Positions 1 through 8,847 of a stretch of DNA of 64,000 nt are shown here, piece after piece. How positions within the stretch are numbered: position 1 is the first letter of the stretch; each line of letters starts with the position of its first letter. The position numbers and the translations under genes are program-made. The stretch is from Phaeovibrio sulfidiphilus (lineage in GTDB: Bacteria > Pseudomonadota > Alphaproteobacteria > Rhodospirillales > Rhodospirillaceae), in contig NZ_JACZHT010000002.1 in assembly GCF_014861485.1 (NCBI RefSeq), positions 124,001 through 188,000 of the forward strand. The letters are read 5' to 3'. A model generated the notes under the pieces. That model did no database searches. It had not been told where the DNA came from and saw only the letters and a program-made list of their open reading frames with translations.

Positions 1-392
1 TCGGGGCCGCCCAGGGCCAGGCTGGCCCGGGTGGCGCCCGTCAGGCTGTCGGCGTCGGTCAGAACCCCCAGAAGGCGCCGTGAGCGTCTCAGGGCCAGAC
101 CCAGTTGCAGCGCTTTCAGAAGCCCGATGGTCCAGGTCACCACAGAGGCCGCCAGAAGCAGCAGCATCACGCTTTGGACCACCAGGTCTGCGCCCATGAA
201 CATGCCCACCGGGGACAGGTCCACCGGCATGGCGGCCCCGGTGCCCGCGCCGGTCTCCGGAGGCAGGGCAAGGCCGCTGCCGGGGGCGACACCCGGAAAG
301 CCCGAGGTCAGGGGATCCGGACGGGCCGGGGTGAACCCCTGAAAGTAGGGCGAGGGGTCGGAGGGGGCAGCAGTGGGGTTTCTGTCCGGCAT
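1..392 (-). CDS. exbB: ExbB/TolQ-type proton channel protein, 5' part only (cut by window edge)
   Basis: The reading frame starts at an ATG at 392 and runs off the left edge, so only about 130 N-terminal residues are visible. After a Pro/Gly-rich leader of about 55 residues comes VDLSPVGMFMGADLVVQS followed by a hydrophobic stretch containing ASVVTWTIGLLKA. This DLSP..MF..AD..V.....L..AS..TW pattern is typical of the first membrane segment of ExbB, the proton-motive-force-driven inner-membrane partner of ExbD and TonB. It begins 16 bp after the stop of fliJ on the same strand, so it may be co-transcribed with the flagellar genes. TolQ or another MotA/TolQ/ExbB member is possible, but the motif fits ExbB best. 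Confidence 0.7.
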   Translation of the reverse strand, partial: MPDRNPTAAPSDPSPYFQGFTPARPDPLTSGFPGVAPGSGLALPPETGAGTGAAMPVDLSPVGMFMGADLVVQSVMLLLLAASVVTWTIGLLKALQLGLALRRSRRLLGVLTDADSLTGATRASLALGGP

Positions 393-408
393 GGGAGGCT
401 CGATCGGG

Positions 409-882
409 TCAGGGGTCGGTGGAGGACGAGGATGAGGATGAAGGCGGGGATGAAGACGGGTCTTTCCGCTGCCGCCGACGATAGCGCTCCTGAGCAAGTT
501 CGTCGAGAAAGAGCTGTTCCTTCCGGTCCCGTTCCTCCCGCGCCTGGCGGTCCCGGTTCTCCTGGGTCAGGACAACCGTCTTCAGCTCCTTGTAGGCGTT
601 GGCCAGAACCTCCCGGGCCACCTCAATGGCCTGTGCGATGGCCATCAGCTTCTGGGTCAGTTGGTCCTTCTGGTCGTTGTAGCGGGTCAGGTAGGCGCCC
701 ATGGTCTGCCCGAATTCCGGGTGCTCCCGGGCGAAGGTCTCCTCCCGGCGGTAGTCCTCCTCGAGGGCGGCCCGGGCCTCCAGCAGGGCTTCCTCCACCC
801 GCAGCAGCTCACCGAGCTTGCGGCGGCACTCGTCGACCTCGTAGTCCCGCAGGCGGATCAGGCTGTGAAGATCCTTGCCCAC
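409..882 (-). CDS. fliJ: Flagellar export chaperone FliJ
   Basis: A 157-residue, highly charged, almost entirely helical protein, as expected for FliJ, the coiled-coil stalk-like component that links the FliI ATPase ring to the flagellar export gate. It directly follows fliI on the same strand, the usual gene order. The start chosen is a GTG at 882, because no ATG lies in frame before the coiled coil. The C-terminus ends in a run of serines (about residues 143-154), probably a disordered tail. Sequence conservation in FliJ is weak, so the call leans on length, coiled-coil composition and position after fliI. Confidence 0.8.
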   Translation of the reverse strand: MGKDLHSLIRLRDYEVDECRRKLGELLRVEEALLEARAALEEDYRREETFAREHPEFGQTMGAYLTRYNDQKDQLTQKLMAIAQAIEVAREVLANAYKELKTVVLTQENRDRQAREERDRKEQLFLDELAQERYRRRQRKDPSSSPPSSSSSSSTDP

Positions 883-965
883 GGCTCAGGCTCCGCTGCA
901 GGGGAGGGCCGGTCCCCGGGCTCGGGCACGGGTTCGGGCACGGGCGGGGGTGCGGCGTTCGGCCA

Positions 966-2453
966 TCAGGACGGCTCCCCGCCGAGGGTGAAGGACTGGC
1001 CGAAGGGGTTTGCGCCCGGGTTCGCCTCCGCCCCGGGGTGGGCGCTGCCCGCGTCCGGGCCGTGAGGGTACCCGTCGGGGCCGAGGGGCTGCCCGTCCGG
1101 GCCCGGGGGGTGCCCCTGGGGATGGGCGGGAGCGAGGGCGGCCGCCAGCATGCGGTAGCCGGTTTCCAGGTCCGTTCCCTCGGTTTTCTTCTGGGAGAGG
1201 AAGGCCTCGAGGGCCGGGTGGTGGGCGATGGCCGTATCCACAAGGGGATCCGAGCCCTTGCGGTAGGCCCCAAGCCGGATCAGCTCGGCCATGTCCTCGT
1301 AGGTGGAGATCAGGCGACGGGCCTCCTGGACGAGGGCGTTTTGCTCCGGGGTGTTGCACCCGGGCATGGTCCGCGAGACCGAGCGCAGGACGTTCACCGC
1401 CGGGTAGCGGCCTCGCTCGGCAATGGTGCGGTCCAGAACAATGTGGCCGTCGAGAATGCCCCGCACCGCGTCGGAGATGGGCTCGTTGTGGTCGTCGCCC
1501 TCCACAAGGACGGTGAACAGCCCGGTGATGGTGCCCGAGCCCTCGCGGCCGGGCCCGGCGCGCTCCAGCAGGCGGGGGAGCTCGGCAAACACCGAGGGGG
1601 TGTAGCCCTTGGAGGCCGGGGGCTCCCCGGCGGACAGGCTGATTTCCCGCTGGGCCATGGCGAAGCGGGTCACCGAGTCCATCAGGCACAGCACGTCCAG
1701 GCCCTGGTCGCGGAAGTACTCGGCCACGGCCAGGGTGGTGTAGGCGCACTGGCGGCGCATCAGGGGGCTCTCGTCCGAGGTGGAGACCACCGTCACCGAG
1801 CGGGCCAGGCCCTCGGCGCCCAGGTCGTCCTCGATGAACTCCCGTGCCTCGCGCCCGCGCTCCCCCACCAGGCCCATGACAATCACGTCCGCGTCCGTGT
1901 TGCGGATGAACATGGAGATCAGCGAGCTCTTCCCGATGCCCGAGCCCGCGAAAATGCCCATGCGCTGCCCCTTGCAGCATGTGGCAAAGGTGTTGATGGC
2001 CCGCACGCCAAGGTCCAGCTTGCCGCCCACACGGCGGCGCTGGTGCGCGGGGGGAGGGGTGTTGCGGATGGGGATGGGGTCCGGGCCCACGGGAAGGGGC
2101 GGTCCGGAATCCAGTGGCTCGCCCATGGCGTTGATGACCCGGCCCAGCCACTCGCGGGTGGGGTAGAGCGCGGGACGTCCCTCGCCGACCTCCACCCGGC
2201 AGCCCAGGCCGATGCCGTCCAGGTTCCGGAAGGGAAGAACAAGGGCCCGGCTTTCCCGGAACCCCACCACCTCGCACGGAACCCGGTCCTGGTCGCGGGT
2301 CTCGATCCAGCAGCGCTCCCCCACGGACATGGAGGTCTGGATGCCGCCGATCTCGATCACCAGGCCCTGAACCCCCATCACGCGCCCGTAGACCCGGTAG
2401 TCCGGAAGACGGGAGATGTCGTTGATGATGGTGCTGAAGGGGCTGGGGGTCAT
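966..2453 (-). CDS. fliI: Flagellum-specific ATPase FliI
   Basis: 495 residues. FliI is the F1-ATPase-like motor ATPase of the flagellar type III export apparatus. The Walker A motif GSGIGKSS lies near residue 180, followed by MGLVGERGREAREF, the Walker B-type LDVLCLMDSVTRFAMAQREI and SLSAGEPPASKGYTPSVF, all diagnostic of FliI/YscN. The conserved core ends near residue 440. The protein then continues with about 50 extra Gly/Pro/Asp-rich residues containing GPDG repeats, which ordinary FliI proteins lack. The stop codon overlaps the ATG of a 26-codon arginine-rich frame that precedes fliJ; I regard that frame as spacer. Together fliI-fliJ form a flagellar export operon. Confidence 0.95.
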   Translation of the reverse strand: MTPSPFSTIINDISRLPDYRVYGRVMGVQGLVIEIGGIQTSMSVGERCWIETRDQDRVPCEVVGFRESRALVLPFRNLDGIGLGCRVEVGEGRPALYPTREWLGRVINAMGEPLDSGPPLPVGPDPIPIRNTPPPAHQRRRVGGKLDLGVRAINTFATCCKGQRMGIFAGSGIGKSSLISMFIRNTDADVIVMGLVGERGREAREFIEDDLGAEGLARSVTVVSTSDESPLMRRQCAYTTLAVAEYFRDQGLDVLCLMDSVTRFAMAQREISLSAGEPPASKGYTPSVFAELPRLLERAGPGREGSGTITGLFTVLVEGDDHNEPISDAVRGILDGHIVLDRTIAERGRYPAVNVLRSVSRTMPGCNTPEQNALVQEARRLISTYEDMAELIRLGAYRKGSDPLVDTAIAHHPALEAFLSQKKTEGTDLETGYRMLAAALAPAHPQGHPPGPDGQPLGPDGYPHGPDAGSAHPGAEANPGANPFGQSFTLGGEPS

Positions 2454-2770
2454 GGATTTTCCTGGTTCGTCGCGGGTTCGGGGTTGGGGGGGTAGGAGGC
2501 GAGGGTTTGGGGGGGGGGCGGCAGGCCCCGGGCCTGCTTCCGGACCGCTGCCCGGCTGTGGGGCCGGTATGCGGATCCCGCCCCTGTATCAAACCCGGTT
2601 CCTGTCCCAGTTCCGGATTACCACAAATGGGCCGTTCTGTCTTTTCTCGCGTTCCGTGTCCGGTGAGCGGATCCCGCCCGCGGGTGGTCCGGACGGGCGC
2701 CCGCCCGGTCCGCGTTTCTCGCCCCGGGGCGCCCGGGTTCCGGCCGGGACACCGGCCCGGGGCCGGCCCG
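2454..2770. other. Intergenic region upstream of fliI
   Basis: About 320 bp between the fliI start and the end of cinA, both on the minus strand. It must contain the fliI promoter. It is uniformly GC-rich with a short G-run (about 2510-2518) and I see no convincing gene, RNA or terminator. Confidence 0.5.
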
Positions 2771-3310
2771 TCAGTCCATCTCGTCGCCTGTGGGAACGCC
2801 GCTCAGAACCTGAAGGGCGAGGTCCAGAACCGCGTTCACCGTGGCATAGCGCACCGCATTGCGGTCACCGGCAAAGATCCGGCGCCGCACCACCGTGGGG
2901 CTTCCGGCAATGGAGCAGGCGAAAAACACCAGGCCCACGGGTTTGTCCGGCGTGCCGCCGCCCGGTCCGGCAATGCCCGTGGTGGACAGGGCGAGGGCGG
3001 CTCCGGATTCCTCGAGGCATCCCTCGGCCATGGCGGCCGCGACCTGGGCGCTGACGGCTCCGTGCTGGGCGATCAGGCCCGGGGGCACCCCCAGGGATTC
3101 GGTCTTGGCCTCGTTGGAGTAGGTGACGTAGCCCCGCTCGAACACGTCGCTGGAGCCCGCAACCGCCGTCAGCGCGGCGGCCACCATGCCGCCGGTGCAG
3201 GATTCTGCGGTCGCGCAGGTCAGGGCCTGGTCCCGGAGCATGTCCAGAACCGCGCTGGCCTGGGCAACAAGATCGGGAGGGAAAAAGGCGGACGAGAAAC
3301 TGGGAGGCAT
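2771..3310 (-). CDS. pncC: CinA C-terminal-domain protein (nicotinamide-nucleotide amidohydrolase family)
   Basis: 179 residues from the ATG at 3310. The protein is the stand-alone CinA C-terminal domain, whose characterised members (PncC) deamidate nicotinamide mononucleotide to nicotinic acid mononucleotide in NAD salvage. Visible family motifs are [17 protein letters not shown] near the N-terminus, [10 protein letters not shown], and the glycine-rich [20 protein letters not shown]. The N-terminal molybdopterin-binding-like domain of full CinA is absent. It lies 70 bp behind pgpA on the same strand, a pairing common in alphaproteobacteria. An upstream in-frame methionine would extend the protein into pgpA and was rejected. 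Confidence 0.9.
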   Translation of the reverse strand: MPPSFSSAFFPPDLVAQASAVLDMLRDQALTCATAESCTGGMVAAALTAVAGSSDVFERGYVTYSNEAKTESLGVPPGLIAQHGAVSAQVAAAMAEGCLEESGAALALSTTGIAGPGGGTPDKPVGLVFFACSIAGSPTVVRRRIFAGDRNAVRYATVNAVLDLALQVLSGVPTGDEMD

Positions 3311-3380
3311 GAGGACAATCCGTTCGTTTACAGGGCCCGGCCCGGCCGCAGAGGGTTCGCAGGACGCAGCCGGTCCGGAC

Positions 3381-3881
3381 TCAGAGGGCAAAATAGGACG
3401 GGAACAGCCACGACAGCGCGACCATACAGCCCAGTGCATACAGGCCCGCCGCCACATCGTCGAGCATGATCCCGGCGCCGCCTTTCAAGGCGCGGTCGAT
3501 GGCCCGCACAGGCCACGGCTTGAGAATGTCAAAAAACCGGAACAGGACAAAGCCCGTCAGGTAGGCCACCGGGTTCAGGGGGGCGGCCAGAAGGGTGATC
3601 CACTGGCCCGCAACCTCGTCGATCACAATGCGGCCCGGGTCGTCCTCTCCCGTGTGGCGGACATGGGCCGAGGCCGCAAAAATTCCCACCACCGTCACCA
3701 CAACCGCAGCGATCAGCAGGCCGACCGGCCCAGCGAGCCAGACCACCAGGGCCGCACAGGGCAGGGCCGCCAGGCTGCCCGCCGTCCCAGGAGCCACCGG
3801 ACTGGCGCCGGCCCCGAACCAGGTGGTCAGCGCCAGAATCGGAAGCGGGGCTCCAGGGGCGGACCTTGTTGTTTTTCTCAT
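3381..3881 (-). CDS. pgpA: Phosphatidylglycerophosphatase A
   Basis: 166 residues from the chosen ATG at 3881, which has a GGAAA-type ribosome-binding sequence upstream; an ATG at 3932 would add 17 residues. PgpA removes the phosphate from phosphatidylglycerophosphate to give phosphatidylglycerol at the inner membrane. Family signatures are [20 protein letters not shown] at the N-terminus, [17 protein letters not shown] in the middle and [16 protein letters not shown] followed by [16 protein letters not shown] near the C-terminus. Hydrophobic segments occur between these motifs. It probably forms an operon with the cinA-type gene that follows. Confidence 0.93.
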   Translation of the reverse strand: MRKTTRSAPGAPLPILALTTWFGAGASPVAPGTAGSLAALPCAALVVWLAGPVGLLIAAVVVTVVGIFAASAHVRHTGEDDPGRIVIDEVAGQWITLLAAPLNPVAYLTGFVLFRFFDILKPWPVRAIDRALKGGAGIMLDDVAAGLYALGCMVALSWLFPSYFAL

Positions 3882-4487
3882 TTCAGTATTTTCCAGAGTG
3901 TTTTGGGGGCGTTTGGTTTCCGGGGCGTGCATCAGGCTCGGTCCGTTCGGATGGGCGCGAGTGGCCCGGATCCGGAGGGCGGGCCGGGCAGCGGGGGGCT
4001 CCGCATCCGGTGTGGTGTCATTTTACCCCTCGGTTTCGGTGGTTTGTACCCGTTGCGGGGGCCGAATGAGTAAAAAGAGCCATTTTTTAGTTGTTCGTCA
4101 AGTGCGCTCACTGATAGAAAGGTGGGGTTTGTCTGGAGGCCGGACCGTCCCTTTCCTGGTGCCGGGGTATCCAGCCTTGTCTTTATCCGGTTCCGCGAGT
4201 GTGACCCCGTGTCACGCGTGCCGGGTGTGCCACGCGATGTGGTGCGCTGATCCGGCGGTGGAGGCCCGCTTTTTCAAGCGAGAGTGCGCGGGACGCACAC
4301 GGGTGCGTTTGCGGCATTGAGGCCTGACCGGTTCGTTGACAGCGGGCGTGTCGTTCCGATGCGTCCGGGTTCGGTGTGCATTCGGCGAGGCCTGTGTGAC
4401 GGGCCGGGCCCACTCGCGCTCCCGTCGGTAAATGTTTCCGGTACGTGTTGAAGGTGGAGGCTGAACAATGAGTGAGGGCATGCGAGT
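3882..4487. other. Divergent intergenic region pgpA / M23 peptidase gene
   Basis: About 600 bp that must hold promoters for pgpA (leftward) and the M23-bactofilin pair (rightward). The section around 4020-4130 is less GC-rich than its surroundings and contains A/T runs. Short open frames on the minus strand (for example 4212-4589) overlap the M23 start, have basic low-complexity composition and are not credible genes. Confidence 0.5.
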
Positions 4488-5810
4488 ATGACGGAGTTCG
4501 ATCCCCGAATACGGGAAGCGTCCAGATTTCAGCGTTGGCTCGGGCGTGTGTTTCCTGAACGTCAGATCATGGTTCGGACGGACAGCCACGTAAAAGTTAT
4601 TTCACTGACCAGCTTTCGGCAGTTGTCTGCCCTTTCGGTTTTCGTTTTATTCTTTGGCTGGATGACCTACTCCAGTGTCGTTGTCTTCTGGCTTGACGAG
4701 ATCCTCGCGGCCAAGGAGGCGGGTATCGCGGATACCCGTAACGAATACAAGGGGATTCTGGCAGAGCTTGGTGTTTACCGGTCCGTGGTCGGCGCCATTC
4801 GCGAGACCCTGGACACGCCGGTCGAGGGCGAGGACACCGGGGCCCGGGCCGCTTTGGCCTCCGCGGATCCGGCGCGGGCCGCCGCAGCGCCCGGAGCCGC
4901 CTCCGGCACCCTTCAGCGGGCCGAGCAGCGGGAGCTTCTGACCCAGTTGGCCTATATCGAGCACGGCCTGGGTGAGCTGTCCGATGCCCGCAACATCCTG
5001 ACCGATCTTGAGAAGCAGCAGGTGGAGGTCCGCCAGGTCCTGATGGAGCGCGATCTCGTCAAGGCCGAGAACCGGGAGCTCCAGGGGCGGGTCGTCGCCC
5101 ATGAGGAGCGCATCCAGGAACTGGAGATGGGCCAACTCCGTCTTGTGGAGCGCTTTGCCGAGATCACCCGCACCCGCATCAGCGCCATCGAGACCGCTCT
5201 GGGCGGCACGGGGGTGGACCTTCCGGTCCTGATGCGCAAGCAGAAAGAGGAACTCCTGAAGTCGGTGGGGCAGGGCGGTCCGTTCATTCCCCTCGATGTC
5301 CTGGAGGTGGACCATCCGGACTTTCCGGACGCCTCGTCCCGGCTCCAGGACGCGATCGAGACCTGGGGCACCATTGTCGCCCTGACCGAGCGCATCCCCC
5401 TGACCGACCCCCTGCACAACCAGACCTACCGGATCACCTCGCCCTTTGGTGTGCGCAGTGATCCCTTCAACGGTCTGGCCGCCCGTCACGAGGGCGTGGA
5501 TATGGGGGCTCCGCGCGGAACGCCCATCGCGGCCACGGCCCCCGGAAAAGTTGTTTACGCCGGGTGGCGGGGGCGCTACGGTCGTGTCGTTGATGTCGAT
5601 CACGGGGTCGGTCTTCTCACCCGTTACGCCCACATGGACGCCATTACTGTCCAGATGGGGCAGAAGCTTGAAAAAGGTGATGTGATCGGGACCGTGGGGA
5701 GTACGGGGCGTTCCACCGGACCTCATCTCCATTATGAAATCCGGGTGAATGGACGACCCAGGAACCCTCAAATTTTCATGAAGGCGGGAAAAGATGTTTT
5801 CGAGGGCTAG
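4488..5810 (+). CDS. lmdC: Membrane-anchored M23 (LytM) peptidase, LmdC-like partner of bactofilin
   Basis: 440 residues. A short cytoplasmic N-terminus (about 1-44) is followed by one membrane segment (about 45-70), a long coiled coil (about 75-260) and a C-terminal LytM domain. The zinc/catalytic residues look complete: RHEGVD near residue 332, TRYAHMD near 378 and HLHYEIR near 413, with SPFGVRSDPF before them. Such enzymes cleave peptidoglycan cross-links. The gene overlaps the bactofilin start by 17 bp, so translation is probably coupled. This arrangement matches the LmdC-BacA module described in stalked and spiral alphaproteobacteria, where it shapes the cell; that role is inferred here. 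Confidence 0.85.
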   Translation: MTEFDPRIREASRFQRWLGRVFPERQIMVRTDSHVKVISLTSFRQLSALSVFVLFFGWMTYSSVVVFWLDEILAAKEAGIADTRNEYKGILAELGVYRSVVGAIRETLDTPVEGEDTGARAALASADPARAAAAPGAASGTLQRAEQRELLTQLAYIEHGLGELSDARNILTDLEKQQVEVRQVLMERDLVKAENRELQGRVVAHEERIQELEMGQLRLVERFAEITRTRISAIETALGGTGVDLPVLMRKQKEELLKSVGQGGPFIPLDVLEVDHPDFPDASSRLQDAIETWGTIVALTERIPLTDPLHNQTYRITSPFGVRSDPFNGLAARHEGVDMGAPRGTPIAATAPGKVVYAGWRGRYGRVVDVDHGVGLLTRYAHMDAITVQMGQKLEKGDVIGTVGSTGRSTGPHLHYEIRVNGRPRNPQIFMKAGKDVFEG

Positions 5811-6297
5811 CTCAAGTGCAAAGTCGAGAAACAGGGCGGCGGACGCGGCGTCCTCCACCTCTGGTTCCGGGGAGAGGCTTGTGCCGTCTATCGTGAGCGG
5901 TGATCTCGTTGTGACCGGCGATCTTCACAGTTCCGGAGAGATCCAGATCGATGGCCGGGTGGAGGGCGATATCGAGTGCGTCTCCCTCATCATTGGCATC
6001 TCCGGAAACGTGACCGGCGAGGTGAAGGCGGAAAAGCTCCGCCTCCATGGCTCGGTCAGCGGCCATGTAAGCGCCAAGTCCGTGTTCCTGGCCAGTACGG
6101 CCCGGATCATGGGGGACATTTCCCATGAGAGCCTCGCGGTCGAGCCCGGGGCCTATATCGAGGGGCACTGCCGCCGTCTGACGACGCCGGTGGAGGTCCA
6201 GCCGCCGGCCCCCTCGTTTTCCGTGAAGCTTGCGTCCTCGGGGGGCTCCGAGAAGGACACCCCGTCGAAGGATGATTCGCAGGTCGCCGTCGGCTAG
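5794..6297 (+). CDS. bacA: Bactofilin (polymer-forming cytoskeletal protein)
   Basis: 167 residues. The central region (about 30-135) is a bactofilin beta-helix: VSGDLVVTGDLHSSGEIQIDG, then repeated short strands ending IEGHC, with a disordered N-terminal basic/serine tail and a disordered C-terminus. Bactofilins self-assemble into nucleotide-independent filaments at the membrane and position cell-wall enzymes. The start ATG at 5794 lies inside the M23 peptidase gene (17 bp overlap), which argues for coupled synthesis of the two partners. Likely role: localising the LytM enzyme to set cell curvature or polarity. Confidence 0.92.
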   Translation: MFSRASSSAKSRNRAADAASSTSGSGERLVPSIVSGDLVVTGDLHSSGEIQIDGRVEGDIECVSLIIGISGNVTGEVKAEKLRLHGSVSGHVSAKSVFLASTARIMGDISHESLAVEPGAYIEGHCRRLTTPVEVQPPAPSFSVKLASSGGSEKDTPSKDDSQVAVG

Positions 6298-6805
6298 ACG
6301 GCCCTGCGTCCGAGACCGGCGTGCCGTGCAGGCGGGCGCCGGGGCCGGTCTCCGGGCGGACCGGTCAAGAAGCCTGCGTCCGGAGCCACCGGCCCGGTCA
6401 TCCGGCCGCCAGAGGAAAACTTCGCGGCCCGCATCCGCCCCGGGACAGTGCGTCCCCGTCGGATCCGGGGTGCGGCCCTTTCCCTGCGCGGCCTTTTTTT
6501 CGCACATAGGGCGCTGGTCGGGGGCTCCTTTTTCGGGGGGCTCGCCGGACTGCCTTGCTGAGCCTCACGGACACGGGCCGGGGCCCGACCCGGGCCCCAT
6601 CCCCGGTCGGGGTGCGGGGCGGTGTGCGCTTTCCCGGCTGCCCCGTAGCGGTGTTCCGGGAGGCACCGTGTGCCGCATTTCGGAGCCCCCATGGTGAGGG
6701 GCGGGCTCGCGGCTGCCCTGTCCCCGGTTTACTCCCTGTTCAGTCTTTCGCGCGATGATGGAGCCATTCGGTTCTTCGCCGTGCAGGCAAGCTTGGGGGG
6801 TGCTC
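6298..6805. other. Intergenic region after bactofilin gene
   Basis: About 500 bp of GC-rich DNA with no credible gene. Open frames on both strands are low-complexity Arg/Pro/Gly shadows. No clear terminator or repeat seen. Confidence 0.4.
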
Positions 6806-7333
6806 ATGCCAGGGGTTCAGGACACAGCAACGGGACAATCGGGCCGTTTCGGCTTTTGGGTGGTTCTGGCGGCCGCTCTTGCGGTGTCGGCGTGCTCGTC
6901 GGCCCGCCCGGAGCCTCCTGTGGCGGGGCCCTTTCTCCAGTGTGTTCCGTTTGCCCGCAGTGAGTCCGGCGTCCAGATCCGGGGCGACGCCCGGACCTGG
7001 TGGAAGCAGGCCGAGGGCCGCTATGTGCGGGGCAACGCGCCCAAACCCGGAGCCGTCCTGGTGCTGCGGGCGGACGGTCGCCTGCCCGACGGCCATGTGG
7101 CGGTGGTTTCGGACATTCACGACTCCCGGACCATCAGCGTGGACCACGCGAACTGGGGCTGGAACTCCCAGACCCGGGGCCGGGTGTACCGCTCCATGCC
7201 TGCGGTTGATGTGTCGGCAAACAACGACTGGTCCGAGGTCCGTTTCAAGCACCCGGCCGTGGGGGCCTTCGGGCGCCCCTATCCGGCCCACGGCTTTATC
7301 TACCGGCAGACCAGCGTCGCGTCCCTGCCGTAA
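6806..7333 (+). CDS. CHAP-domain lipoprotein
   Basis: About 175 residues from the ATG at 6806, preceded by a G-rich ribosome-binding stretch; an upstream in-frame ATG at 6755 is less likely. The N-terminus MPGVQDTATGQSGRF leads into a hydrophobic segment ending AVSACSS, a lipobox with cysteine at about residue 34, so the protein should be anchored as a lipoprotein. The mature part shows the CHAP pattern: QCVPFARSESG (candidate catalytic Cys), GDARTWW, PKPGAVLVL, GHVAVVSDI (candidate His) and ISVDHANWG. CHAP amidases/endopeptidases cut peptidoglycan peptides. Substrate unknown. Confidence 0.85.
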   Translation: MPGVQDTATGQSGRFGFWVVLAAALAVSACSSARPEPPVAGPFLQCVPFARSESGVQIRGDARTWWKQAEGRYVRGNAPKPGAVLVLRADGRLPDGHVAVVSDIHDSRTISVDHANWGWNSQTRGRVYRSMPAVDVSANNDWSEVRFKHPAVGAFGRPYPAHGFIYRQTSVASLP

Positions 7334-7459
7334 CGCGGACCCGTTTTCTCCGTTCCCTGTCTCGTGTGTGAGGTCTTCGCGCCCGGTCCGGTGGACGGGT
7401 GGGCCCCGGGCCTGTGCCGGGGCGGGGAGGCTGTAGTGCGGATTCTCGCGCGAGCCGTG

Positions 7460-7597
7460 GCCCTCCAGCGCTGCGGTTCGGATGCCCGCGCCAGCCCTCT
7501 AGTGCTGCGGTGCGGAGGCCCGTGCCAGCCGTGACCCTCTCGCGTGGCGGTGCGGAGGCCCGCGCCAGCCCTCCAGTGCTGCGGTGCTGATGGCCGC
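7460..7597. repeat. Degenerate tandem repeat, about 34-40 bp unit, four copies
   Basis: Four imperfect copies of a unit built on CTGCGGTGCGGAGGCCCG followed by (c/t)GCCAG run head to tail between the CHAP gene and the LysM/LytM gene. Unit boundaries are near 7461, 7495, 7529 and 7569. The last copy is truncated. No spacers, so not CRISPR. Confidence 0.75.
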
Positions 7598-7614
7598 TCG
7601 GCCCTGGTCCCCTC

Positions 7615-8820
7615 CTAGCGCGGCGGCGGGGGTGTCCGGCCCTTTGAGGCGGTCCCCCGTCCCGGTGATACGCTTCCCCGGCTCCCAAGGTAGGGTGCGG
7701 GGTCCACGGCCTTGCCGCCCTTGCGGATCTCGAAATGCAGCTGGGGTCGGGTGACGCCCCCGGTGGATCCGACTTTCCCGATGTCCTGTCCCTTCTCGAC
7801 CGTCTGCCCCCGGGCCACATTCCAGGCGTCCAGGTGGGCGTAGGCGGTCATGAAGTCGTTGCTATGCTTGATCAGGACCAGGTTTCCATAGCCCCGGATC
7901 TCATTGCCCACATAGGCGACCACGCCGTTTTCCGAGGCCCGGACAGGGGTGCCCCGGCCGGCTCCGATATTGATGCCGTCATTGTGGACCTTCGGGGCAA
8001 CCTGCCCGTAGCCCATCAGCACCGGGCCGCTTACGGGCCAGAGGAAGGCACCCGATCGCTCCGGCGGTGCGGACACGGGGGCCGCTTCCCGGGGCGGTGA
8101 CACCTTGGGAGGCGTGCCGGGCTGGGAGACCGAGGCTGTCGCCCAGGGGCCCTGGGACGGGGCGTCCGGCGCGGTCGCGGGTTGCGGCGTGGACACAGAC
8201 ACGGACACAGGCACCGGCTCCGGCTCCGGCTCCGTTCCTGCGGGGGCGCGCCGGTCCATCGGCGGGTCAGGCAGCGGTGCGGCGTCGGGTTTCCCAGGGA
8301 TCCGGAGGGTTTCTCCGGCCCGGACCGTGAAGCGGTCGTCCATCCCGTTCAGGCGCGCCAGGTCCGCCACCCGCACGCCGTGGAGGCGGGCGATGGAAAA
8401 CGCGGTCTCGCCGGGCAGGACGGTGTGGGTGCCGGAACCGGCGCCCGAACCTGTGCCGGGCCTGTCCGCTGCCAGAGGAGTACCCTGGCCCCGAGACACC
8501 ACGCCCCTCGGCTGGGCGCCCGGAGTGCCGGAGAGCGACAGGGTCTGGCCGATGCGCAGAAGATACGGGGGCTTCAGGCCGTTGGCGTCGATAAGGGTTC
8601 GGACCGGCACGCCGGTGGCACGGGAAATGCCATACACCGTATCCCCGGGCTGGACGGTGTGGAGTTCGCCGGAGCGGAAGTCCCGCCCCCCGAAGCCGGA
8701 GCCGAACAGGCCCTCTCCGCATCCACCGAGAACAAGCAGAAGCGCGCCCAGCCCGAAAAGGGGCCCGAGCGGGGGGCGAATGCCCGCCAGCGGGGCGGGA
8801 GGTCGGGAGGGCGTATCCAT
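7615..8820 (-). CDS. NlpD-like lipoprotein: two LysM domains plus degenerate LytM domain
   Basis: 401 residues from the ATG at 8820 (an ATG at 8847 would add nine). The signal sequence ends LLLVLGGC, a lipobox. Two LysM modules follow (LHTVQPGDTVYGISRATGV and HTVLPGETAFSIARLHGV), then a Pro/Thr-rich linker and a C-terminal M23-like domain. In the LytM fold the usual H-x-G-[IV]-D is NDGINI and the HLH site is QLHFEIR, so two zinc ligands are replaced. This is the pattern of non-catalytic LytM factors such as NlpD/EnvC, which activate cell-separation amidases. The gene is monocistronic. Confidence 0.85.
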   Translation of the reverse strand: MDTPSRPPAPLAGIRPPLGPLFGLGALLLVLGGCGEGLFGSGFGGRDFRSGELHTVQPGDTVYGISRATGVPVRTLIDANGLKPPYLLRIGQTLSLSGTPGAQPRGVVSRGQGTPLAADRPGTGSGAGSGTHTVLPGETAFSIARLHGVRVADLARLNGMDDRFTVRAGETLRIPGKPDAAPLPDPPMDRRAPAGTEPEPEPVPVSVSVSTPQPATAPDAPSQGPWATASVSQPGTPPKVSPPREAAPVSAPPERSGAFLWPVSGPVLMGYGQVAPKVHNDGINIGAGRGTPVRASENGVVAYVGNEIRGYGNLVLIKHSNDFMTAYAHLDAWNVARGQTVEKGQDIGKVGSTGGVTRPQLHFEIRKGGKAVDPAPYLGSRGSVSPGRGTASKGRTPPPPR

Positions 8821-8847
8821 GAGACGGACTATAAAACGCTTTTGCAT

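Noticed and set aside
886-966. 26-codon Arg-rich frame between fliI and fliJ whose ATG overlaps the fliI stop
   Set aside because: Looks translatable by coupling but has no conserved content; most simply a spacer, perhaps helping ribosomes reach the fliJ GTG.
105-2495. A 796-codon plus-strand frame opposite fliI and fliJ
   Set aside because: Shadow of the fliI/fliJ coding strand; composition is Gly/Arg/Ala-rich with no recognisable domain.
4212-4589. Minus-strand 125-codon frame before the M23 gene
   Set aside because: It overlaps the start of the M23 peptidase gene, and its Arg/Pro/Thr/His-rich translation shows no family signal.
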